From NCBI RefSeq assembly GCF_003967355.1, contig NZ_BIFH01000016.1, positions 425,904 to 489,903 of the forward strand: a DNA stretch of 64,000 nucleotides, read 5' to 3'. The notes below the pieces were generated by a model. That model was not told the DNA's origin. It worked only from the letters and a program-made list of their open reading frames with translations, and searched no databases. Both the position numbers and the translations under genes were made by a program. The number at the start of each line of letters is the position of its first letter. Position 1 is the stretch's first letter. Shown in pieces: positions 44,985-52,801 of the stretch. The stretch comes from Embleya hyalina (GTDB taxonomy: Bacteria; Actinomycetota; Actinomycetes; Streptomycetales; Streptomycetaceae).

Positions 44985-45755
44985 CTACATGATTGCCAGT
45001 TGGCCGCCGTCCACGACCAGTTCGGTGCCGTGGATGAAGGCCGCGTCTTCCGAGGCCAGGAACGCGTAGGCGGCGGCCACGTCTTCGGGGCGGCCGGCGC
45101 GGGACAGGGGGATTCGGGTGGTGATGTAGGTGGATTCGAAGTCGGGGTCCGTCATTGCGCCTGCGATCGAGGCGTTGAGTGGTGTACGGATGTATCCGGG
45201 GCACAGGGTGTTCACCCGGATCCCGTACCGGCCCAGTTCCACCGCCATCGTCTTGCCGAGCAGGAGGACACCTCCCTTGGAGGCGTTGTAGTGCGCGTAG
45301 TCCTCCTCGCCCGCGATCCCGTTCGTGGACGACATGTTGACGATCACCCCGCCGCCGCCGCCGCGTTCGACCATGTGCCGGCCGACCGCCTGGCCGACCA
45401 GGAACATGCCGCGCAGGTTGACCGCGAGCATGCGGTCGAAGTGCTCGGGGGTGATCTCCAGGAACGGTTCGCGCCAGGCGATGCCGGCGTTGTTCGCGAG
45501 TACGTCGATGCCGCCGAGTTCGCGGACGGCGGCCTCGACGAGGGCGGTCACGTCCGGCTCGTGGCTGACGTCGACGGCGAGGCCGGAGACCTCGCCGAGC
45601 GGGCGCAGGTCGGCGACGGCCTCGTTGACCTCGGCCGGATCCAGGCCGCTCACCAGGACGCGGCACCCCTCTTCGAGGAAGCGCCGGGCGGCCGCGAGGC
45701 CGATGCCGCTGCTGCCGCCGCTGACGAGTACCCGCTTGCCGATGAGCCCGCGCAT
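44985..45755 (-). CDS. Short-chain dehydrogenase/reductase
   Basis: A 256-residue classical SDR. The cofactor motif is VSGGSSGIG (11-19), the structural NNAG is at 88-91, Ser142/143 is in the VNMSS strand, and Tyr156-x3-Lys160 is the catalytic pair. The C-terminal CPGYIRTPL and GTELVVDGGQ are standard. Sugar, sugar-acid or keto-acid substrates are common. It is divergent from the IclR gene; the 19-bp palindrome between them is shared with the FAH operon, placing it in the same regulon. GGAGGAG precedes ATG 45755. Confidence 0.93.
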   Translation of the reverse strand: MRGLIGKRVLVSGGSSGIGLAAARRFLEEGCRVLVSGLDPAEVNEAVADLRPLGEVSGLAVDVSHEPDVTALVEAAVRELGGIDVLANNAGIAWREPFLEITPEHFDRMLAVNLRGMFLVGQAVGRHMVERGGGGGVIVNMSSTNGIAGEEDYAHYNASKGGVLLLGKTMAVELGRYGIRVNTLCPGYIRTPLNASIAGAMTDPDFESTYITTRIPLSRAGRPEDVAAAYAFLASEDAAFIHGTELVVDGGQLAIM

Positions 45756-45791
45756 CGTTTCTCCTCCGTGACCGGTCGACGAGCCGGGACG

Positions 45792-45821
45792 TTATCAGCG
45801 ATGCGCGGTACGGTCTATCAT
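45792..45821 (+). promoter_or_regulatory. Putative iclR promoter
   Basis: TTATCA (45792-45797) and TATCAT (45816-45821), 18 bp apart, resemble -35 and -10 elements. The -10 overlaps the palindrome at 45819-45837, which would allow autorepression. Confidence 0.4.
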
Positions 45822-45837
45822 TCCATCAGACGGAATG
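45819..45837. promoter_or_regulatory. IclR operator candidate 1 (iclR/SDR intergenic)
   Basis: CATTCCATCAGACGGAATG is a 6-7-6 inverted repeat in the SDR-iclR divergent gap. Nearly the same sequence recurs at 47355-47373 before the FAH operon: 13 of 19 positions match, including the central AGACGGAA half. It could let the regulator act on itself and on the SDR. Confidence 0.65.
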
Positions 45838-45872
45838 CCATCCCATTAATGCCTTGTTCCCTAGGGGGGCCC

Positions 45873-46646
45873 TTGACCGGCAACAGCGATTCGCCCGTGA
45901 TCAGCGTGGATCGAGCACTGCGGATCCTGATGCGGATGGGCGAAATGCCCCGAGGCATCGCCTTGGAGGAGCTTGCGAGTGATCTGGACATCCCGAAGAG
46001 CACGCTCCACCGGCTGCTCGGGGCGCTCAAGCACCGCGGGTTCGCCGCCCAGCCCGAGGTGAACGGCCCCTACTTCATCGGGAGCCAACTGCTGGCCACC
46101 GCGTTCCGCTTCCACGACGACATCGACCTGCGTTCGATGGTGCATCCGCTGCTCGCCGACCTGCGCCGGGTGACCGACGAGACGGTGCACGTGGCGATCC
46201 TGGACGCGGGCGAGGTGGTCTACCTGGACAAGGTCGAGGCGTCCGGCGCGATCAAGCTCTCGTCCGTGATCGGCGGACGGAATCCCGCGCACAGCACGGG
46301 AGTCGGCAAAGCGCTGCTGGCCTGGACGTATCCCACCGACGAGGCGTTGCGGGCCTGGGCGACGCCTCGGCTGCCGCTGCGGGCGGCGACTCGACACACG
46401 CTCACCTCGGTGCCGAAGCTGGCCGCCGAGCTGGACGAGGTGCGGCGTCGTGGTTGGGCCGCGGACCTGGAGGAGAACGAGTTGGGGCTGCGGTGTGTGG
46501 CGGTGCCGCTGTTCCTGGGGCGGTCGGCGCCGGCGGCCGCGATCAGCGTGACCGGGTTGAAGTCGCGGATGACGTCGGCGCGGATGACGGAGCTGGCCGA
46601 GGCGCTTCGCTCGCGCGTGGCCGAGTGGGCGGGATCGGCGACCTAG
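45873..46646 (+). CDS. IclR-family transcriptional regulator
   Basis: A 257-residue regulator. The winged helix-turn-helix is ISVDRALRILMRMGEMPRGIALEELASDLDIPKSTLHRLLGALKHRGFAAQ, and the IclR effector domain includes ETVHVAILDAGEVVYLDKVEASGAIKLSSVIGGRNPAHSTGVGKALLAW and ENELGLRCVAVPLF. The TTG start at 45873 follows AGGGGGG; an in-frame ATG at 45849 would add eight residues, so the start is uncertain. It probably controls the divergent SDR, itself and the operon beginning at 47393 through the shared palindrome; its inducer is likely a sugar acid. Confidence 0.9.
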   Translation: MTGNSDSPVISVDRALRILMRMGEMPRGIALEELASDLDIPKSTLHRLLGALKHRGFAAQPEVNGPYFIGSQLLATAFRFHDDIDLRSMVHPLLADLRRVTDETVHVAILDAGEVVYLDKVEASGAIKLSSVIGGRNPAHSTGVGKALLAWTYPTDEALRAWATPRLPLRAATRHTLTSVPKLAAELDEVRRRGWAADLEENELGLRCVAVPLFLGRSAPAAAISVTGLKSRMTSARMTELAEALRSRVAEWAGSAT

Positions 46647-46725
46647 TTCGCGCCCCGAGATCGGCCCGGCGGCCGAGGCTGCGCCCCCGAGGCTTGGCTC
46701 GCGGCCAGGCCCGGCGGCCGAGGCC

Positions 46726-47015
46726 GTCCTCAAACGCCGGACGGGCTGAAGTCGGCCCCGGTCCCAGCTGCGCCCTGCCGATACGCGGGCGCCGCGCGGC
46801 GTCCTCAAACGCCGGACGGGCTGGGATCGGCGGGTCCCGGGTATGCCTGCGGGCGCGCAGGCGCGTGGCGTCCTCAAACGCCGGACGGGCTGGGGTTGCT
46901 CGGGTTTCGGGTGTGGCTGCGGGTGTGTGGTGTCCTCAAACGCCGGACGGGCTGGGGTTGCTCGGGTTTCGGGTGTGGCTGCGGATGCGTGGCGTCCTCA
47001 AACGCCGGACGGGTT
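46726..47015 (+). repeat. Five copies of a 23-bp element at 61-75-bp intervals
   Basis: Copies of a 23-bp sequence containing CCTCAAACGCCGGACGGGCT start at 46726, 46801, 46870, 46932 and 46993 (the last with one change). A lone copy lies at 44627 and a degraded one near 47119. The 46870 and 46932 units, with their following about 38 bp, are almost identical, showing recent tandem duplication. The element includes a short CGCCGGAC-type dyad and resembles a repeat I know to be frequent between streptomycete genes. Related spacers and absence of cas genes rule out a CRISPR array. Confidence 0.85.
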
Positions 47016-47304
47016 GGGGCTGTCCGCGTTGCGGGGTGAGCGCGGATGTGTAGGTGTGGCCTGTCCTGACGTGGTGGATGGGTGGGGTTGCTCGATTCGG
47101 TGGCTTGGGTGCGGGGTGTTCTGAAGCGCTGGGCGGGCTTCGGGGCGTGGTTGCGGCGAGGTGGGTGTGACGGGTCCGCACGTGTCGGGTGGGCTGGGGT
47201 GTCGTGTGTGGGCTTGGTGGTTGGTTGTTCCGGTGGGGGTGGTGTTGGGCAACCTTCCTGTTTGGTGGGGGGATTGGGGCGGAGGGCGGGTTCGGCGGGG
47301 GCTC

Positions 47305-47334
47305 TTGACAGGTTTGGCGGGGCGTTGTTTTACT
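47305..47334 (+). promoter_or_regulatory. Promoter of the FAH-to-spherulin operon
   Basis: A consensus -35 TTGACA (47305-47310) is followed after 18 bp by TTTACT (47329-47334) as a -10. This sharply contrasts with the surrounding G-rich DNA. The IclR-type palindrome lies just downstream, in the expected initial transcribed region. Confidence 0.6.
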
Positions 47335-47354
47335 CGCTTCGCTACTTGGAATTG

Positions 47355-47373
47355 CGTTCCGCTAGACGGAACG
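47355..47373. promoter_or_regulatory. IclR operator candidate 2 (FAH operon)
   Basis: CGTTCCGCTAGACGGAACG is a 7-5-7 perfect inverted repeat 20 bp downstream of the -10 and 19 bp before the FAH start. It matches the palindrome in the iclR/SDR gap in layout and core, so bound regulator would block the operon promoter. Confidence 0.65.
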
Positions 47374-47392
47374 ACGGACAACGGGGAGCGGC

Positions 47393-48244
47393 ATGAGATT
47401 GGCGACAGTCGACTGCGAGGGACGGGCAGTGGCCGTGGTCGAGCGGGACGGGGGGCTGTACCGGCTCGACGTGCCCGGTGGCGGGACGCTCGGGGCGCTG
47501 ATCGCGGCCGGCCCCGAGGTGGTGCGGGCGGTGGTCGATGCCGCCGTCGAGCCGGTTCGGGCGACTCGCCACCTGGCGCCGTTGCGGCCGGGGAAGATCG
47601 TCGCCATCGGCCTGAACTACCTGGACCACATCCGCGAGGCCGGCGTGGAGCCGCCGGGCAACCCGCTGGTGTTCGCCAAGTTCCCGTCCAGCGTGATCGG
47701 CAGCGGCGATGCCATCGTCGTCGACGCCGAACTGACCAAGGACGTGGACTGGGAGGTCGAACTCGGCGTGGTGCTCGGCCGAACGCTGCGCAACGCGGAC
47801 AAGGACGAGGCGATGGCGGCGATCGCCGGCTACACCGTCGCCAACGACGTCTCCGCCCGCGACCTCCAGTTCGGCGACGGCCAGTGGGTGCGTGGGAAGA
47901 GCCTGGATACGTTCTGCCCGCTGGGCCCGGTCCTGGTCACCCCCGACGAGGTGGCCGACCCGCAGGCGCTCGCGCTGCGCACCCGGGTCAACGGGCAACT
48001 CGTGCAGGACTCCTCGACCGCCGAAATGCTCTTCGGCGTCGCCGAGTTGTTGTCGTACTGCTCGCGGGCCTTCACCCTCGAACCCGGCGACCTGGTGCTC
48101 ACCGGCACCCCCTGGGGTTGCGGCGCGTTCATGGACCCGCCGCGCCGGCTGGCACCGGGCGACGTGCTGGAGACCGAGATCGAGGGCATCGGCGTACTGG
48201 TCAACCCGGTCGTCGGCGCCGAGGCCCGACCGGGACGTTCGTGA
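47393..48244 (+). CDS. Fumarylacetoacetate hydrolase (FAH) family protein
   Basis: A 283-residue enzyme. The FAH catalytic domain (about 70-280) has KIVAIGLNYLDHIREAG, DWEVELGVVLGRTLR with metal-binding Glu residues, GYTVANDVSARDLQ, and VLTGTPWGCGAFMDPP. These enzymes split C-C or hydrate beta-diketo acids; sugar-acid pathways use members on 2,4-diketo-3-deoxy acids. As the first gene of an IclR-type operon with a lactonase and dehydrogenase, a late sugar-acid step is the best inference. GGGGAG precedes the ATG. Confidence 0.92.
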   Translation: MRLATVDCEGRAVAVVERDGGLYRLDVPGGGTLGALIAAGPEVVRAVVDAAVEPVRATRHLAPLRPGKIVAIGLNYLDHIREAGVEPPGNPLVFAKFPSSVIGSGDAIVVDAELTKDVDWEVELGVVLGRTLRNADKDEAMAAIAGYTVANDVSARDLQFGDGQWVRGKSLDTFCPLGPVLVTPDEVADPQALALRTRVNGQLVQDSSTAEMLFGVAELLSYCSRAFTLEPGDLVLTGTPWGCGAFMDPPRRLAPGDVLETEIEGIGVLVNPVVGAEARPGRS

Positions 48245-49146
48245 TCCTCGGCGGTTCCGTCCCCGGCGCGGGGGCGGGGCCGGTCCCGCTGTCGCCGCCG
48301 GCGGCCACACTCGGCGAGAGCCCGTGCTGGGACGTGCGCGGCGGCCGGCTACTGTGGGTGGACATCCCGGCGGGCCGGGTCCACTACCTGGTCCCCGACA
48401 CCGACCTGCACGGCTGGTACGACATCGGCCGACCGGTGAGCGCGATCGTCCCGCGCGTGGTCGGCGGCTTCGGCCTCGCCGTGCGTGAGGGATTCGCCGT
48501 CCTGGAGCCGGACGGCACGGTCCGGATCGTCGCCCCCGTGGAGGCCGACCGACCCGGCAACCGGATGAACGACGGGGCCTGCGACCGGGCCGGCCGCTTC
48601 TTCGCCGGAACCAAGGCGGAGGACGACACCCCCGGCGCCGGCGCGCTCTACCGACTCGATCCGCCCGACACCGCCCACCCGAGCCGACCGCCGGTACTCG
48701 TCCGGGTGTTCGCCGACGTGACCAATTCCAACGGGATCGCCTGGAGCCCGGACGAGCGACTGGTCTACTACGTGGACACCGGCACCGGCCGGATCGACGT
48801 CTGCGCCTACGACCCGACCGACGGAACCGTCTCCGACCGCCGACCCTTCGCCGAGATCCCGGCGGAGGCGGGCCTGCCCGACGGCCTGACCGTCGACGCC
48901 GACGGCGGTGTGTGGGTCGCGTTGTGGGAGGGCGGGGCACTGCGCCGCTACACCCCCGACGGCCGGCTCGACCGCACCCTGTCCGTCCCGGTACGGCGGG
49001 TGACGAACTGCGCGTTCGGCGGACCCGACCTGGACGTGCTCTACGTGACCACGGCCGCGACCGACGGCCGCGAACCGCTGGGCGGCCGGTTGTTCGCGTT
49101 CCGACCCGGAATCCGCGGCCTGGCCGCGCACCCCTACCGAGGCTGA
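48241..49146 (+). CDS. SMP-30/gluconolactonase family protein
   Basis: A 301-residue six-bladed propeller. Metal ligands of the family are recognisable: Glu in TLGESPCWD, Asn in DVTNSNGIAWSPDERLVYYVD, and Asp in AGLPDGLTVDADGGVW. They hydrolyse sugar-1,4/1,5-lactones to aldonic acids. GTG 48241 overlaps the FAH stop as GTGA, so the two are co-translated. A lactonase next to a sugar-acid hydrolase and a dehydrogenase fits an oxidative (non-phosphorylating) sugar pathway. Confidence 0.9.
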   Translation: MILGGSVPGAGAGPVPLSPPAATLGESPCWDVRGGRLLWVDIPAGRVHYLVPDTDLHGWYDIGRPVSAIVPRVVGGFGLAVREGFAVLEPDGTVRIVAPVEADRPGNRMNDGACDRAGRFFAGTKAEDDTPGAGALYRLDPPDTAHPSRPPVLVRVFADVTNSNGIAWSPDERLVYYVDTGTGRIDVCAYDPTDGTVSDRRPFAEIPAEAGLPDGLTVDADGGVWVALWEGGALRRYTPDGRLDRTLSVPVRRVTNCAFGGPDLDVLYVTTAATDGREPLGGRLFAFRPGIRGLAAHPYRG

Positions 49147-49300
49147 CCTCCCCTTCGCGGCCGACCACGCCCGCGACCCGCGGCCGACCTCCGCCGCGAC
49201 CCCACGATCGACCCCACACCCGCCCCGGCAGGGCGAGATGGAGAGTGCACGTGAAGGCCAACCGGTACACCGGCGACGAGGCGACACAGGGGGCACGACG

Positions 49301-50236
49301 ATGAGGGCGCTCGTGTTCACCGGACCCGCCACCGTCGAGATGGACGACGTGGCCGAACCCGAGCCGGCCGAGCACGAAGTACTGATCCACGTGCGCAGCG
49401 CCGGCATCTGCGGCAGCGAACTGCACGGCGTGCGCACCCCCGGCTTTCGCGTCCCGCCCCTGGTGATGGGACACGAGTTCGCGGGCGTGACCGACGACGG
49501 AACCTCGGTCACCGTCAACCCGATCCTGTCCTGCGGCACCTGCGACCTGTGCCGGGGCGGCCTGCGCCAGGTCTGCCGCGACCGCCGGATCATCGGCGTA
49601 CACCTGCCCGGCGGCTTCGCCGAGCGGGTCGCGGTACCGCGCTCCGCGCTGCACAAGCTCCCCGACGACATGTCGTGGGAGGCCGCCGCGGTGGTCGAGC
49701 CCGCCGCCAACGCGGTACACGCCTGGCGGCTCGCCGACGTCGCGCCCGGCGCCCGGGTCGGCGTGATCGGCGCCGGCGCGATCGGCCTGGTCTGCCTCCT
49801 GGCCGCCGCCGGCGAGGAGACCGCGAGCATCGCGGTCGCCGACCGCTCGCCCGAACGCCGCCGGATCGCCGCCAAGTTGGGCGCCACCACCGTGTCCGGC
49901 GAACTCACCGGCGAGTTCGACGTGGTCTTCGACGCGGTCGGCAGCAGCGACACCCACGAGCAGTCGGTGCGCCTCCTGCGTCCGGGCGGGGTGGCCATCT
50001 GGCTCGGCCTGGCCGGCGCGGAGGCCGGGTTCGACGCGACCGTGCTGGTCCGTACCGAAAAGCGCGTGCTCGGCTCGTTCGCCTACACCAACGCGGAGTT
50101 CGAGCGCGCCGTCGACCTCGTCGGCGGCTGGGGCCTGGGCTGGACCGCGAGTTACCCCCTGGAGTCGGGCGCGGAGATCTTCACCGACCTCATGCGCGGC
50201 GGCAGCCACCCGGTCAAGGCGATCCTGCGCCCCTGA
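49301..50236 (+). CDS. Zinc-dependent alcohol/sugar dehydrogenase (MDR family)
   Basis: A 311-residue medium-chain dehydrogenase. The catalytic zinc ligands appear as SAGICGSELHG (Cys), VMGHEFAG (His-Glu) and VEPAANAVH (Glu). The structural zinc lobe is CGTCDLCRGGLRQVC, with the usual four cysteines. The NAD site is GVIGAGAIGLVC. It is shorter than typical 340-residue relatives. Polyol and sugar dehydrogenases share this form; oxidation of a sugar or its alcohol is inferred from the operon. CAGGGGG lies about 8 nt before the ATG. Confidence 0.92.
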   Translation: MRALVFTGPATVEMDDVAEPEPAEHEVLIHVRSAGICGSELHGVRTPGFRVPPLVMGHEFAGVTDDGTSVTVNPILSCGTCDLCRGGLRQVCRDRRIIGVHLPGGFAERVAVPRSALHKLPDDMSWEAAAVVEPAANAVHAWRLADVAPGARVGVIGAGAIGLVCLLAAAGEETASIAVADRSPERRRIAAKLGATTVSGELTGEFDVVFDAVGSSDTHEQSVRLLRPGGVAIWLGLAGAEAGFDATVLVRTEKRVLGSFAYTNAEFERAVDLVGGWGLGWTASYPLESGAEIFTDLMRGGSHPVKAILRP

Positions 50237-50300
50237 CCGACCCCACGGAGCACCGACCCCACGGAGCACCGACCCACCGGAGCGCCCACCCACCGGAGCG
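50237..50300 (+). repeat. Four tandem 16-bp repeats
   Basis: Four 16-bp units lie end to end starting at 50237: two identical (CCGACCCCACGGAGCA), then two related (CCGACCCACCGGAGCG, CCCACCCACCGGAGCG). They occupy the gap between the dehydrogenase and GH4 genes and have no obvious hairpin. They may be slippage-generated spacer DNA. Confidence 0.75.
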
Positions 50301-50384
50301 CCCGCCGACCATTCGAGCGTCCGCCACCCCGAGCCTCCCGCCCCCGACCACCCGCCCCGAAACCCACAGCGAGGTGACCGCACC

Positions 50385-51680
50385 ATGGCAAGGATCGTGC
50401 TCATCGGAGCCGGCAGCATCACGTTCGCCAAGAACCTGCTCTCCGACCTGCTGACCTACCCCGAACTGGCCGACGAGACGACCGTCGTCCTGCACGACAT
50501 CGACGTCGAACGGCTCAACACCGCCGAGCGGATGACCCGGTGGATGATCGACAAGCTCGGCGTCGGCGCCAAGGTGGAGGCCCACCTCGGCCGCCGCCGG
50601 GCGCTGGCCGGCGCCGACTACGTGATCAACGAGATCGCGGTCGGCGGTGTCAAGGCCGCGCACATCGACTTCGAGATCCCCGCCCGCTACGGGCTGCGCC
50701 AGACCATCGGCGACACCCTCGGCATCGGCGGCATCTTCCGCGCGCTGCGCACCATCCCGGTCATGGTCGGCATCGGCAGGGACATGACCGAGCTGTGCCC
50801 CGACGCGATCCTGATCAACTACACCAACCCGATGTCGATGATCCCGCGCGCGGTCTACGAGGGCACCGGCCTGAAGAAGGTCGTCGGCGTCTGCCACTCG
50901 GTCCGCGACACCGAGGCCACGCTGGCGCGCCTCGTCGGCATCCCGAAGGAGGAGATCTCCTTCCGCACGGCCGGCGTCAACCACCAGGCGTTCGTCCTGC
51001 GCTTCGAACACCGCGGCGAGAACCTCTACCGACGCCTGGACGAGGTGATCGAGGCCGACCCGGAGATGCGGCGCCGGGTACGGGTCGAGGTCTACCGCCG
51101 CTTCGGCTACTTCCCCACCGAGTCCAGCGAGCACGGCTCGGAGTACCTGCCCTGGTTCCTGCCGCACCAGGACCAGGTGGACCACTTCCGACTGCCGATC
51201 GGCACCTACCTGGACTGGCTCCAGGACAACCTCGACACCTACGAGGCGCTGGTCGCCGGGCTGCGCGCGGGCAACGGCGTGGAGATCGCGCCCGGCAACG
51301 AACTCGCCTCGCTGATCATCCACTCCATCGAGACCGGTACCCCGCGCGTGCTGCACGGCAACGTGGTCAACGACGGGCTGATCGGCAACCTGCCGTCGGA
51401 CGCGTTCGTCGAAGTCCCCTGCCTGGTCGACAAGGCGGGCGTACAGCCCACCACGATCGGCGCGCTGCCGGCGCAACTGGCCGCGCTCAACCGGAACTAC
51501 CTCAACGTCGGCGACCTGACCCTGCGCGCCGCACTGGAAGGCCGCCGCGACCACGTCTACCACGCCGCGATGCTCGACCCGAACGCGTCCGCGACCCTGA
51601 CGCTGCAACAGATCCAGGACCTGGTCGACGAGTTGATCGTCGCGCACGGTGCCTCGCTGCCCGACGGCATTCGCAACTGA
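50385..51680 (+). CDS. GH4-family alpha-galactosidase/glucosidase (NAD- and metal-dependent)
   Basis: A 431-residue cytoplasmic glycosidase. The N-terminal Rossmann fold is IVLIGAGSITFAKNLLSDLL. DALINYTNPMSM-like DAILINYTNPMSM contacts substrate, VGVCHSVRDTE carries the Cys-His metal ligands, and TAGVNHQAFVLRF the second His. GH4 enzymes cleave alpha- (and some beta-) glycosides by NAD-assisted oxidation-elimination and need Mn2+. The CHS motif is like that of MelA-type alpha-galactosidases. In this operon it probably cleaves oligosaccharides imported by the adjacent ABC system. Confidence 0.93.
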   Translation: MARIVLIGAGSITFAKNLLSDLLTYPELADETTVVLHDIDVERLNTAERMTRWMIDKLGVGAKVEAHLGRRRALAGADYVINEIAVGGVKAAHIDFEIPARYGLRQTIGDTLGIGGIFRALRTIPVMVGIGRDMTELCPDAILINYTNPMSMIPRAVYEGTGLKKVVGVCHSVRDTEATLARLVGIPKEEISFRTAGVNHQAFVLRFEHRGENLYRRLDEVIEADPEMRRRVRVEVYRRFGYFPTESSEHGSEYLPWFLPHQDQVDHFRLPIGTYLDWLQDNLDTYEALVAGLRAGNGVEIAPGNELASLIIHSIETGTPRVLHGNVVNDGLIGNLPSDAFVEVPCLVDKAGVQPTTIGALPAQLAALNRNYLNVGDLTLRAALEGRRDHVYHAAMLDPNASATLTLQQIQDLVDELIVAHGASLPDGIRN

Positions 51681-51709
51681 TCCGCCCGACCCAGACAGGG
51701 AGCGAGTAG

Positions 51710-52801
51710 ATGATCCCGCACTTCCCCCACGAAACCGTCGTGCCGGCACACCTGAAGGATCTGCCGCTGGCGCGGTACACGCCGCGCTCACGGCTCGTCG
51801 TCGGGGCGCACGAGGTCGAGCGGGCCTCGCTCCCGGTCGTCGACGCGCACATCCACCTCGGTCGCTGGCTCAGCGAGGACGGCGGCTGGGTGGTGCCCGA
51901 CGTCGGCGCGCTGCTCGCGATGATGGACGAGTTGAACATCCGCGGCATGGTCAACCTCGACGGTCGTTGGGGTACCGAACTCGACGAGAACCTGGCCCGC
52001 TACGACCACGCCCACCCCGGCCGGTTCGCCACGTTCTGCCACGTCGACTGGCGCGAGTTGGCCACCCCCGGATTCGAGGAGCGGATCGCGGCCGGGATCC
52101 GCCGGGCCGCCGAGACCGGCGCGGTCGGACTCAAGGTCTGGAAGGACCTCGGCCTGCAACTGCGGGACCACGCCGACACGTTGGTCATGGTCGACGACCC
52201 GCGCCTGGACACCCTGTGGGCCACCGCCGGCGAGGTCGGCCTGCCGATCTGGATCCATACCGCGGACCCGGTCGCCTTCTTCGACCCCATCGACGAGCAC
52301 AACGAACGCCTCGAACTGCTCCTGGCCCGCCCGGACTGGTCGTTCGCCGACGAACGATTCCCCAGCTTCGAACGACTGGTCCAGGCGCTGGAGAACGCGG
52401 TCGCCCGGCACCCCGGCACCACCTTCGTCGGCGTGCACATGGGCTGCTACCCGGAAAACCTGCAATGGGTGGGCCGGATGCTGGACACCTACCCCAACTT
52501 CCACGTCGACATCGCGGCCCGCATCGCCGAACTCGGCCGCCAGCCCAGGGCCACCACCGAGTTGATCCTGCGCCACCCCGACCGGGTGCTCTTCGGCACC
52601 GACGAGATCCCGCCGGACCGGGCCTCCTACCGGCGGCACTTCCGCTTCCTGGAGACCGCCGACGAGGGTTTCCCGCACTCCGACCAGGACCCGCCCCTGA
52701 TGGGCCGCTGGGCGATCAGCGGACTCGACCTGCCACGGGACGTGCTGGCCAAGGTCTACACCGACAACGCACTGCGACTCGTCCCCAGGCTGGCCTCATG
52801 A
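51710..52801 (+). CDS. Amidohydrolase-family metal-dependent hydrolase
   Basis: A 363-residue TIM-barrel enzyme of the amidohydrolase-2 type. Metal-ligand motifs are LPVVDAHIHLGRW (HxH), LPIWIHTADP (His), FVGVHMGC (His) and LFGTDEIPPD (Asp). Members hydrolyse lactones, decarboxylate or deacetylate; L-fuconolactonase belongs to this group, which would fit a sugar-lactone step, but the assignment is open. Its TGA overlaps the ATG of the first permease (ATGA), binding it to the import genes. Confidence 0.85.
   Translation: MIPHFPHETVVPAHLKDLPLARYTPRSRLVVGAHEVERASLPVVDAHIHLGRWLSEDGGWVVPDVGALLAMMDELNIRGMVNLDGRWGTELDENLARYDHAHPGRFATFCHVDWRELATPGFEERIAAGIRRAAETGAVGLKVWKDLGLQLRDHADTLVMVDDPRLDTLWATAGEVGLPIWIHTADPVAFFDPIDEHNERLELLLARPDWSFADERFPSFERLVQALENAVARHPGTTFVGVHMGCYPENLQWVGRMLDTYPNFHVDIAARIAELGRQPRATTELILRHPDRVLFGTDEIPPDRASYRRHFRFLETADEGFPHSDQDPPLMGRWAISGLDLPRDVLAKVYTDNALRLVPRLAS

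Larger units (their letters stand above)
46647..47392 (+). other. Intergenic region with repeat array and operon promoter, 745 bp
   Basis: The left half (46726-47015) is a set of five copies of a 23-bp element listed separately. The right half (47016-47300) is G/T-skewed low-complexity DNA with a degraded sixth copy near 47119-47141. The last 90 bp hold the promoter and operator of the FAH operon. Open frames here translate to repeat text and are not genes. Confidence 0.65.

Noticed and set aside
44532-45069. Gly/Trp-rich protein-coding frame
   Set aside because: It is a translation of G-skewed repeat DNA with no independent evidence of coding.
46726-47015. CRISPR array
   Set aside because: The spacers between the 23-bp repeats resemble each other, spacing varies, a copy lies 2 kb away, and there are no cas genes.
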